Origin: Hyphomicrobiales bacterium
GTDB lineage: Bacteria > Pseudomonadota > Alphaproteobacteria > Rhizobiales > JAUVMS01
Reading direction: 5' to 3'
NCBI GenBank assembly: GCA_030600135.1
Contig: JAUVMS010000042.1
Coordinates: 1 to 12,556 of the forward strand
DNA: 12,556 bases
Shown: piece by piece, positions 6,412 through 12,556 of the stretch
How the letters are laid out: each line of letters opens with the position of its first letter
Numbering within the stretch: position 1 is the first letter of the stretch
Notes under the pieces: model-generated
The model's database searches: none
What the model was told of the DNA's origin: nothing
Seen by the model: the letters and a program-made list of their open reading frames with translations, nothing else
Position numbers and translations under genes: made by a program

Positions 6412-6421
6412 ATCGATTGAG

Positions 6422-7063
6422 ATGGCAGGTGAGATGAATTCCGACTATGACGCAACACAGCAGACCGCCGATTTTGCTGAAGAAACCGAGCCGTTTGGTC
6501 TCTTTCAAGCATGGCTTGGTGAGGCCTATGCCAAGGAAATCAACGATGCGAACGCAATGGCACTTGCAACCGTCGATAGCGATGGTTTGCCGAACCTGAG
6601 GATGGTGCTGCTGAAGGACGCCGACGCGCACGGATTTGTCTTCTACACCAATTACGAGAGCGCCAAGGGCCAGGAGCTGCTGGCAAATCCCAAGGCTGCC
6701 CTTTGCTTCCACTGGAAGAGCTTGCGACGCCAATTTCGGGCACGAGGGATTATCGAGCAGGTGGGTGACGAGGAAGCGGACGACTACTTTGCCAGCCGGC
6801 CGAGGGGTAGCCGAATTGGAGCCTGGGCCTCAAAGCAATCGCGAGCGCTGGAGAGCCGGTTTGCATTGGAAAAGGCCGTTGCCGGTTACACCGCTAAATT
6901 CCATGTCGGCGAGGTGCCACGGCCTGAATATTGGTCGGGCTTTCGATTGACACCGCTGGAGATTGAATTTTGGCACGACCGTCCATACCGTCTGCACGAT
7001 CGGATCGTGTTTCGCCGCAGTGGCCCGGGTGAGCCATGGTCCAAGACGCGGCTCTACCCATAG
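6422..7063 (+). CDS. pdxH: Pyridoxamine 5'-phosphate oxidase
   Basis: Oxidises pyridoxine or pyridoxamine 5'-phosphate to pyridoxal 5'-phosphate with FMN and oxygen, in vitamin B6 synthesis and salvage in the cytoplasm. From ATG 6422 the product has 213 residues, close to the family norm. FMN and substrate segments are visible: LRMVLLK (59-65), GFVFYTNYESAKGQEL (71-86), RPRGSRIGAWASKQS (126-140) and PEYWSGFRLTP (168-178). The family signature E-F-W-x5-R-L-H-D-R is at 182-194. The C-terminus TRLYP matches the usual R-L-x-P ending. Two SDR/VCBS genes follow on the same strand after 63 bp. A PLP-dependent aminotransferase lies further right, but on the other strand. Confidence 0.97.
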   Translation: MAGEMNSDYDATQQTADFAEETEPFGLFQAWLGEAYAKEINDANAMALATVDSDGLPNLRMVLLKDADAHGFVFYTNYESAKGQELLANPKAALCFHWKSLRRQFRARGIIEQVGDEEADDYFASRPRGSRIGAWASKQSRALESRFALEKAVAGYTAKFHVGEVPRPEYWSGFRLTPLEIEFWHDRPYRLHDRIVFRRSGPGEPWSKTRLYP

Positions 7064-7113
7064 GCTAGGATATCCGTGCTGGGCCGTGGGCCGTGGCGAA
7101 GGGGCTTGTTGTC

Positions 7114-7118
7114 GGAGG
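7114..7118 (+). promoter_or_regulatory. Ribosome binding site of the SDR gene
   Basis: GGAGG lies eight bases before the ATG at 7127. It decides this start over the in-frame upstream codon at 7076. Confidence 0.7.
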
Positions 7119-7126
7119 CACGCCAT

Positions 7127-7885
7127 ATGGCGACTATTCCAAACGAAGAGCGCAAGACACTGATCCTCACCGGGGCCAGCCGAGGCATTGGGCATGCCAC
7201 CGTCAAGCGCTTTTCGAGCGCGGGTTGGCGGGTGATCACCTGTTCGCGCCAGCCGTTTCCAGAGGACTGTCCCTGGGAGGCCGGGCCGGAGGATCACATC
7301 CAGGTTGATCTGGCGAACCCCGCAAATGTGGCCGAGGCGATCACGGAGATGAAGCAACGGCTCAAAGATCAGGATTCTCGTCTGAGCGCCCTGGTCAATA
7401 ACGCGGCGATTTCGCCAAAGGGCACGTCCGGTAAGCGTCTCGGAACGATTGACACGTCGATTGAGGATTGGAGCGTGGTCTTTCAGGTCAACTTCTTTGC
7501 ACCGATCATGTTGGCACGCGGCTTGGTCGGTGAACTGAAAAAGGCGCAAGGGGCCGTGGTCAACGTGTCGTCGATCGCGGGCAGTCGGGTGCACCCCTTC
7601 GCTGGCGCTGCGTACGCGACATCGAAGGCCGCGCTCGCCGCCCTGACGCGGGAAATGGCTTATGATTTCGGCCGCGAAGGGGTTCGCGTGAACGCCATTT
7701 CACCAGGTGAGATACACACTTCGATCCTGTCTCCGGGGACAGACAAGATCGTCGAGCAACAGATTCCGTTGCGCCGACTGGGCGAGCCGGAAGAAGTGGC
7801 CAAGGCAATCTACTTCCTGTGTACCGACCAATCGAGCTATGTGAACGGCGCCGAACTTCACATCAACGGCGGTCAGCACGTCTAA
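7127..7885 (+). CDS. SDR family NAD(P)-dependent oxidoreductase
   Basis: A classical 252-residue short-chain dehydrogenase/reductase. The nucleotide loop TGASRGIG is at 15-22, the structural NNAA at 91-94, the catalytic Ser in VNVSSIAG (145-152), and the catalytic Tyr163-xxx-Lys167 in YATSK. PG follows at 193-194 and the C-terminal NGAELHINGGQ at 240-250 is typical. Such enzymes oxidise or reduce alcohols and ketones with NAD(P) in the cytoplasm; the substrate is not readable. Residues 41-58 have an insertion-like segment with two Pro-rich turns before the VDLAN strand. The start is fixed by a strong ribosome site. The stop TAA overlaps the ATG of the next gene by one base, so the two are probably co-translated, and pdxH lies 63 bp upstream in the same direction. 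Confidence 0.92.
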   Translation: MATIPNEERKTLILTGASRGIGHATVKRFSSAGWRVITCSRQPFPEDCPWEAGPEDHIQVDLANPANVAEAITEMKQRLKDQDSRLSALVNNAAISPKGTSGKRLGTIDTSIEDWSVVFQVNFFAPIMLARGLVGELKKAQGAVVNVSSIAGSRVHPFAGAAYATSKAALAALTREMAYDFGREGVRVNAISPGEIHTSILSPGTDKIVEQQIPLRRLGEPEEVAKAIYFLCTDQSSYVNGAELHINGGQHV

Positions 7886-8943
7886 TGCAAAAGCCGACGG
7901 CGAAGACCGGTTGGGCGAGTGTTGTGATCATGCTGTCGTTTGCGTTGGCTGGAGCCGTACCGGCTTCGGCGGCGCAGAGTGCGTGGGAGCTGCAACTCAT
8001 TGCGCTCGACGGCAGGCCCGTTGCACTGGAGCTTGCTCGGGGCAAGAAGCGGTTGTCGCGGGTACGGATCCTATTGGCTGATGGGACATGGCGTAAGCTT
8101 TCCGATTGCGCCAGCGGCATTTGCGCCAAACCTCTTTCAAGCAGCCGTGCCGCGGCGCACGTGCCGAAGGGGGCGTTGCCGGATGCGGTCGTATCGACAG
8201 GTCGGCGAAACATCCATCGCGCCTGGTTGGCCGGACCGACCAAGCGCTATGGCCATGGCGTGCTTGGTGACGCGATCGAGGCGGAAAGCCTCGTGGCGGT
8301 GGATAGGTTGCGCCGCACCCATCATTTTCGGCTCGACCTCCAGTCGGTCTTCGAAGATCGGCATGCGCGGATCGCGGACGTCGATGATGATGGCGAGGAT
8401 GAAATTGTCGTTGTTCGCAGTTATCTGGATCGCGGCGCAGCGCTTGCCGTCGTTGAACTCGGTACGGAGGGGCTCAAGCTTGCCGCCGAGACGCGGCCCA
8501 TCGGGCTGCCGCACCGCTGGCTCAACCCGGCCGGCATCGCGGACTTCGACGGCGATGGCAAAACCGAGATTGCCATCGTTGTTACGCCACACATCGGTGG
8601 GCGGTTAGAGTTTTGGCGCTACGACGGTCGCACACTCCGGCGCAAGATGTCGCTCCGCGGATTTTCTAATCATTTCATCGGCTCGCGCGTTCAAAACATG
8701 AGCGCGGCAGCGGATCTCAATGGCGACAAGGCGATGGAGTTGGCGCTCCCTTCGGCTGATCGGCGCACGCTGCGGATCGTGTCCTTTACGGGTGGCAAGG
8801 TGGCGGAGCCTGGTAGAATTGGACTACCAGGCGAAGTCGTCACTCAGATTGTCGCGGTACGCGTGAGCCGAAAGGGCGGCGTCGTGCTTGTCTTCGGTCT
8901 CTCAACCGGTGCGTTGGCGATCGTGCGCTACAAGTCGAATTGA
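7885..8943 (+). CDS. Secreted FG-GAP/VCBS-repeat protein
   Basis: A 352-residue protein with a signal peptide (hydrophobic core 11-23, cleavage expected after AVPASA at about residue 29). The body carries three spaced acidic calcium-loop motifs of the FG-GAP/VCBS type: DVDDDGEDE (165-173), DFDGDGKTE (220-228) and the weaker DLNGDKAME (277-285). Each is followed by a hydrophobic beta strand, consistent with part of a beta-propeller. Cys75 and Cys80 could form a disulfide in the N-terminal part. The protein is probably periplasmic or exported. ATG 7885 overlaps the SDR stop (TAATG), so expression is tied to it. Family members act in adhesion, binding or as non-catalytic propeller scaffolds; the role here is unknown. 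Confidence 0.85.
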   Translation: MQKPTAKTGWASVVIMLSFALAGAVPASAAQSAWELQLIALDGRPVALELARGKKRLSRVRILLADGTWRKLSDCASGICAKPLSSSRAAAHVPKGALPDAVVSTGRRNIHRAWLAGPTKRYGHGVLGDAIEAESLVAVDRLRRTHHFRLDLQSVFEDRHARIADVDDDGEDEIVVVRSYLDRGAALAVVELGTEGLKLAAETRPIGLPHRWLNPAGIADFDGDGKTEIAIVVTPHIGGRLEFWRYDGRTLRRKMSLRGFSNHFIGSRVQNMSAAADLNGDKAMELALPSADRRTLRIVSFTGGKVAEPGRIGLPGEVVTQIVAVRVSRKGGVVLVFGLSTGALAIVRYKSN

Positions 8944-8990
8944 AACTTGGCGAGAGCTTTGAAGCTGGCGTGCGCAAATGTGCACCTGGC

Positions 8991-10370
8991 TCAACCATTC
9001 TCCTCGTCGACCCACACCGCAGTCCGATCGAGGCCACGTTCGAAGGCGTCGAATAATTCGTTCACCTCGGCTCCGGTGACGATCAATGGCGGGCAAACAG
9101 CCACCGCGTCGCCCATCAGGTTGCGCAGCAGCACACCTTCTTCCTGACAGAACTGAACCGCCTTTGCAGCAACACCTCGTTTGGGATCAAAGGCGAACTT
9201 GTCGTCTTTGTCCTCGACCAGTTCGACTGCACCAATAAGGCCAACGCTTCGCGCATCGCCTACGAGGGGATGATCGCGCAGCGCTTTGAGACGGAGCTCA
9301 AACACCGGTGCAACGGACTGGACGTGTCCGACGATGTTGTCGCGTTCATAGATCTCGAGCGCCTTGAGCGCGACGGCACAGCTCACGGGGTGGCCGGAAT
9401 ATGTGTAACCGTGTCCGAACACGCCGAGCTTGCGGCTCTCGTCGAGCATGGCTTGATAGACGTCTTCATTGACAGTCAATGCACCGAGGGGCGCATAGGC
9501 CGACGTGATCGCCTTGGCGAGGGTGATCGAGTCGGGGCGAATGCCGAAGGTTTGAGACCCGAACATATTACCGGTCCGACCAAAGCCGCAAACAACTTCG
9601 TCGGCAATGAAGCTGATATCGTAGCGCTCGAGTACCGCCTGGATCTTCTCGAAATAGGTGGCCGGCGGAATGATGACACCGCCCGCACCCATCACTGGTT
9701 CGGCGATGAAGGCGGCGATGGTATCGGGATTTTCCTTCTGGATCAGCGAATCTAGATTGTCCGCCAATCGTGATGCAAACTCCTCCTCGGTTTCGCCGCG
9801 GTCGGCGCCGCGGTAGTAATGCGGACAGTCTGTGTGCAGGACTCGAGCCATTGGCAGGTCGAAATCCTGGTGCACCATGTCGAGGCCCGTCAGACTGGCG
9901 GATGCGATGGTTACGCCATGATAAGCGCGCTGGCGGGAAATGATCTTCTTTTTGTGCGTCTTGCCGCGGGCATTATTGTAGTACCAGGCGAGCTTGATCT
10001 GGGTATCGTTGGCCTCGGAACCGGAACATGTGAAAAACACTTTCGAGGCAGGCGCCGGCGAGATCTCCTTGATCTTTTCAGCGAGCGCAATGGCGGTCTC
10101 GTGGCTCTTGCCACCAAATATGTGGGTGTAGGCGAGTTTACCCATTTGCTCGGTTGCAGCCGCGATCAGCTCCTGGTTGTTGTAACCCAGGGAGGTGCAC
10201 CAGAGCCCTGCAAGCCCCTCGATGTAGCGTTTGTCTTTGTTGTCCCAAACATAGACGCCCTCGCCACGTTCTAGGACGGTTGGGCCGGCCTCACGATGCC
10301 GCGCCAGATTCGTGTAGGGATGAATGAGCGTTTCAATATCGCGAACGTCGGTGTTTGAAAGGGTATGCAT
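8991..10370 (-). CDS. Class III PLP-dependent aminotransferase (omega-transaminase type)
   Basis: A 459-residue fold-type I aminotransferase of class III. Visible marks are GLAGLWCTSLGY (52-63, the aromatic substrate-pocket segment seen in omega-amino acid:pyruvate transaminases), CSGSEANDTQIK (115-126, phosphate loop), AYHG (149-152), EPVMGAGGVIIPP (224-236), FIADEVVCGFGRTG (254-267, Asp257 to the PLP nitrogen), and LAKAITSAYAPLGA (284-297) with Lys286 as the Schiff-base lysine. It probably transfers the amino group of an omega-amino acid, amine or diamine to pyruvate or a similar keto acid. The exact donor (beta-alanine, putrescine, taurine or others) cannot be told. ATG 10368-10370 is chosen, with GGTGGAG about ten bases upstream; the frame extends to 10400. 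It converges on the VCBS gene with 47 bp between. Confidence 0.93.
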   Translation of the reverse strand: MHTLSNTDVRDIETLIHPYTNLARHREAGPTVLERGEGVYVWDNKDKRYIEGLAGLWCTSLGYNNQELIAAATEQMGKLAYTHIFGGKSHETAIALAEKIKEISPAPASKVFFTCSGSEANDTQIKLAWYYNNARGKTHKKKIISRQRAYHGVTIASASLTGLDMVHQDFDLPMARVLHTDCPHYYRGADRGETEEEFASRLADNLDSLIQKENPDTIAAFIAEPVMGAGGVIIPPATYFEKIQAVLERYDISFIADEVVCGFGRTGNMFGSQTFGIRPDSITLAKAITSAYAPLGALTVNEDVYQAMLDESRKLGVFGHGYTYSGHPVSCAVALKALEIYERDNIVGHVQSVAPVFELRLKALRDHPLVGDARSVGLIGAVELVEDKDDKFAFDPKRGVAAKAVQFCQEEGVLLRNLMGDAVAVCPPLIVTGAEVNELFDAFERGLDRTAVWVDEENG

Positions 10371-10561
10371 GATACTGCGTCTCCACCCTGGTTTTGGCAC
10401 GATTCCCGAGTATGCTTAGCTATGAGCGCGTGCATTGGCAAAGAGATTCGAGGTGCGAAGAACGCGCTGTTTCGACTATGCCAAGTGTACATCGTTCACG
10501 ACATCACCGATGATCGCTGCGCAGGCTCTGTGTTGACGAACCATTTGGAATTGCACTGACG
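10371..10561. other. Divergent spacer between the aminotransferase and the DUF1499 gene
   Basis: This 191-bp region must carry the promoters of both genes. A TTGACG at 10533-10538 looks like a -35 box but lies too close to the DUF1499 start for a normal -10. A plus-strand frame through the region (10365-10559) has no ribosome site and no recognisable protein. No terminator or clear dyad was seen. Confidence 0.4.
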
Positions 10562-11542
10562 ATGCTACCGACGCGAATGAAACGAACCGCGTTTGCCAAG
10601 TGGGCGATGCGCATTGCGCTGTTTTCTGCGCAACTCATCGTGCTGGCTTTGCTGTTGCACCGCTTCACGCCGTTCCCAACCCCAGTAGCACTCAATCTCG
10701 TGTTGGTCGGATTTGCGGGCGCGGTTCTGGCGCTGACTCTGGCCATCGTCGCGGTTGTCCGTATTTGGCAATTTGGCATGCCGGGATTTGGTCATGCTTG
10801 CGCGGGCGCTTTTGTGGCGATCGCGATCCTTATGTGGCCGGCAGTTCTCGTGCCACGAGCTATGCGGTTGCCGGCAATCAACGATGTGACAACCGATGCA
10901 GCGCGCCCGCCGATGTTCGTGGCGCTGGCGCGTGCTCGCCCGACGGACGCCAACCCAGCGAGTTATCCAGGCACGTCGTTTGCGCTCAAGCAGGCCGCGG
11001 CCTATCCCGATATCAAACCACTTGAGGTGGCACGCCCCAGTGGCGAATCGTTCGATATCACGCGCAGTGTTGTGGCGCGGCTCGGTTGGCGGATCGTTTC
11101 AGAGAGCCCACCGTCGAAAAGTGCACAGACGGGACTAATCGAAGCTGTCGATGAGACGCTCATCCTGGGCTTTGACGATGACGTTGTAATTCGCGTTGTC
11201 GGTGATCAAAAGGTGTCGCGAATCGATGTGCGCTCAGCGTCGCGTTACGGTCGCCACGACCTAGGGCGCAATGCCGAGCGGGTGCGTGGCTTGCTGAAGC
11301 AACTGCATGCCCGATTGTCACTCGCGGCACCGGCCGAGGAGGTCGACGAAACGTCAAAATCGGCGAGGCCGCAAAAGGTCAAGCGGACCAAAAAGAAGAG
11401 GTCAAAGAAGGCGTCCCGTTCGCGCGCACAAGCCCGCGCTCGATCAAAAGCTCAAGGTGCGCGAAGACGGAAAGTCCTGCGGCGCGCAAAACGGCGTCGT
11501 CGACGTCGCGATATACGATCTCAAGTATTTCAGCGACGGTAG
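10562..11542 (+). CDS. DUF1499 membrane protein with a long basic C-terminal tail
   Basis: A 326-residue protein. Three hydrophobic helices at about residues 15-36, 43-67 and 77-98 form an inner-membrane anchor. A DUF1499-type domain follows at about 110-255: the YPGTSFALKQAAAYPDIKPL region, GWRIVSESP, GLIEAVDETLILGFDDDVVIRV, SRIDVRSASRYGRHDLGRNAERVRGLL. Function of DUF1499 is unknown. From about residue 266 the protein becomes extremely basic: about 32 of the last 61 residues are Lys or Arg, including six Arg in a row at 311-316. From residue 273 on, the gene runs antisense to the end of the MBL hydrolase gene. The tail may be a real cytoplasmic nucleic-acid- or lipid-binding tail, or an overprinted extension after loss of an earlier stop. 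The start codon has no good ribosome site; Met6 (10577) is an alternative. Confidence 0.82.
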   Translation: MLPTRMKRTAFAKWAMRIALFSAQLIVLALLLHRFTPFPTPVALNLVLVGFAGAVLALTLAIVAVVRIWQFGMPGFGHACAGAFVAIAILMWPAVLVPRAMRLPAINDVTTDAARPPMFVALARARPTDANPASYPGTSFALKQAAAYPDIKPLEVARPSGESFDITRSVVARLGWRIVSESPPSKSAQTGLIEAVDETLILGFDDDVVIRVVGDQKVSRIDVRSASRYGRHDLGRNAERVRGLLKQLHARLSLAAPAEEVDETSKSARPQKVKRTKKKRSKKASRSRAQARARSKAQGARRRKVLRRAKRRRRRRDIRSQVFQRR

Positions 11543-12284
11543 ACTTGCCGGATTTGACGCAGTCGAGGATCGTCGCCTCGCGCATTTTACGGTGAACGAG
11601 AAACGCCTTGGCGACTCGTTGTGGGCGGTGAACTGCGCCACCGTGACCAGGCAAATATTGTTCGGCGTCAAGCTTGAGTAGTTTTTCCAGACTGCGCAGA
11701 TAATCTCCCATGTTGCCCTCGGGCGGGGCAATGACGCTGGTGTTCCACCCCATGACGTGATCGCCAGAGAACAGTATACCGGTGCCTTCGAGCGTGAAGC
11801 ACAGATGGTCCGGTGCGTGACCTGGTGTGTGGTGAGCGGTGAGCTGCCACGCGTTGGATACAACCTTCATGCCGTCTCGCAACGCCAGGTCGGGCGTGAA
11901 TTCATGATCGACGAACTCGCCATTGGTCGGGCTGCTCGACGTTGTTCCGCGCGGCGTCGGCGCGGTACCGAAGCCAAGTGTCTTGGCGGCGGTCGCGGCC
12001 TTGAGCTTGGCCAGACCATCACAGTGGTCTCGGTGCGTATGGGTGAGCAGGATCTTCGTGATTGATCCGGCGCCCGCCTCGACGATGGCTTGAATATGCG
12101 CCTCATCGTCCGGGCCCGGATCGATCACCGCGACGTCCTCACTGCCAACGAGATAGGTGTTGGTGCCATGAAACGTAAAGGCGCTTGGGTTTTCGGCGAC
12201 GATCCGGCGGACACCCGGTGCCACTTCACGCGGAACGCCGTACTCGAACGTCATTTCTTTTCGCAGTGGCAGCGCGTCAGCCAT
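11379..12284 (-). CDS. MBL-fold metallo-hydrolase (LACTB2-like)
   Basis: A 301-residue metallo-beta-lactamase-fold protein. Metal ligands are in order: the motif HTHRDH at 82-87 (His82, His84, Asp86, His87), His156 in HTPGHAPDH, Asp175 in FSGDHVMGW, and His214 in LPGHGG. The start PSAFTFHGTNTYLVG (33-47) and the C-terminal helical/winged-helix part (about 225-288, ending in SVFAHLELLIERGLV) are typical of the LACTB2-like group, whose members include thioesterase- and endoribonuclease-like hydrolases; the substrate is unknown. ATG 12282-12284 is chosen because GGAG lies ten to eleven bases upstream; the frame extends to 12395 without family similarity. The last 12 or so residues lie beyond the conserved domain. 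The 3' end overlaps the DUF1499 gene by 164 bp in antisense. Confidence 0.9.
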   Translation of the reverse strand: MADALPLRKEMTFEYGVPREVAPGVRRIVAENPSAFTFHGTNTYLVGSEDVAVIDPGPDDEAHIQAIVEAGAGSITKILLTHTHRDHCDGLAKLKAATAAKTLGFGTAPTPRGTTSSSPTNGEFVDHEFTPDLALRDGMKVVSNAWQLTAHHTPGHAPDHLCFTLEGTGILFSGDHVMGWNTSVIAPPEGNMGDYLRSLEKLLKLDAEQYLPGHGGAVHRPQRVAKAFLVHRKMREATILDCVKSGKSTVAEILEIVYRDVDDAVLRAAGLSVFAHLELLIERGLVRANGTPSLTSSFWSA

Positions 12285-12556
12285 TGTCCATGCTCTCCTT
12301 GCCGGCGTGAGCCGAATTCGCCCGATCAATGGGCCAATTGAGTTCGATTGGTCAACTCGTTCTGTCGGAGTAGAGCGGTGTAACTGCCATGGCATGGCGT
12401 CATTGAGCTATGTGGCGGTGGCCATGTTCCGTGGATCGTAACAGACGGCTGATCAACTGGATTTCACGATAAATTTGAAAGGGTTCTATTGCATGCATGA
12501 ACAACTAGTGAGATGTGGTGAGCAGCCAATATTGCAACTCTGCCGAAAGTGGCCCG
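12285..12556. other. Right-end spacer: upstream region of the MBL gene
   Basis: This holds 272 bp without a supported gene. On the minus strand, TTGACC (12350-12355) could be a -35 box for the MBL gene; the matching -10 region (CATTGA near 12326-12331) is weak. A short plus-strand frame opens at ATG 12493 with AGGG about ten bases upstream and stays open to the edge (21 codons). It could be the start of a gene but shows no recognisable motif. The palindromes TGCCATGGCA (12385-12394) and TGCATGCA (12490-12497) are short and may be chance. Confidence 0.35.

Larger units (their letters stand above)
6264..6421. promoter_or_regulatory. Divergent promoter region between the surface-antigen gene and pdxH
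   Basis: This spacer is AT-richer than its surroundings. It holds the dyad CATTCG-AA-CGAATG (6371-6384) and, just downstream, a -10-like CATATT (6393-6398) for pdxH; the -35 position is poor and lies under the dyad. An 8-bp direct repeat CCGTACTA occurs at 6272-6279 and 6311-6318 on the side of the surface-antigen gene. A GGTTAAC at 6341-6347 resembles a CtrA half-site but lacks the partner half at proper spacing. Promoters for both genes must lie here; exact sites are inference. Confidence 0.45.

Noticed and set aside
7081..7094. Tandem repeat GGGCCGT x2 between pdxH and the SDR gene
   Set aside because: Two 7-base units only; within chance for GC-rich sequence.
8944..8990. Bidirectional terminator between the VCBS gene and the aminotransferase
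   Set aside because: Two small hairpins (AGCTT/AAGCT and GTGC/GCAC) exist, but the stems are only 4-5 bp and no T-run is present.
10365..10559. 64-codon plus-strand frame between the aminotransferase and the DUF1499 gene
   Set aside because: It overlaps the aminotransferase start, lacks a ribosome site, and its product resembles nothing known.
11307..11681. 124-codon plus-strand frame at the DUF1499/MBL junction as a separate gene
   Set aside because: It is the antisense shadow of the well-supported MBL gene combined with the DUF1499 end in another frame.
1..12556. Defence island, biosynthetic cluster, mobile element or CRISPR array
   Set aside because: I read both strands for transposases, integrases, toxin-antitoxin pairs, nucleases, tandem spacers and modular synthases and saw none; the gene content is mainly housekeeping metabolism.

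Overview
The window looks like an ordinary chromosomal stretch of an alphaproteobacterium, most likely of the Hyphomicrobiales (Rhizobiales) or a nearby order. The DNA is GC-rich and densely coding, with short gaps and many stop/start overlaps. The neighbourhood of pdxH, an RT0821/Lpp0805-type surface-antigen gene, fabI, a histidine phosphatase and aroC is, from memory, a conserved arrangement in that group. No transposase, integrase, phage gene, tRNA, rRNA or CRISPR array was seen.

Left part (1-5445, all minus strand). Read in transcription order, fabI (enoyl-ACP reductase) is followed closely by an NADP-dependent MDR-family oxidoreductase and a histidine phosphatase. After a 161-bp gap rich in dyad symmetry comes aroC (chorismate synthase). 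Behind aroC runs a tight chain: a small two-TM membrane protein, a DCC-family (DUF393) thiol-disulfide protein, a DUF4166 protein, and the first 44 codons of a type II haloacid-dehalogenase-like hydrolase that runs off the left edge. The last three overlap each other, so they are probably translationally coupled.

Middle (5446-8943). A 362-bp gap upstream of fabI holds a striking nested inverted repeat (5591-5700) but no convincing gene. A secreted surface-antigen-like gene (minus) is divergent from pdxH (plus). pdxH is followed by an SDR oxidoreductase and, through a TAATG overlap, a secreted FG-GAP/VCBS-repeat protein. The region between the divergent starts carries a candidate operator.

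Right part (8944-12556). A class III omega-aminotransferase (minus) converges on the VCBS gene. It is divergent from a three-TM DUF1499 protein (plus). The extremely basic C-terminal tail of that protein is encoded antisense to the 3' end of the next gene, a LACTB2-like metallo-beta-lactamase-fold hydrolase (minus). The last 272 bases hold that gene's upstream region and at most the start of an unseen gene.

Most genes are housekeeping: fatty-acid elongation, the shikimate endpoint and PLP supply. I do not see a convincing new biological system. The items most worth a second look are the nested palindrome before fabI, the overprinted basic tail of the DUF1499 protein, and the coupled DCC-DUF4166-HAD chain behind aroC.
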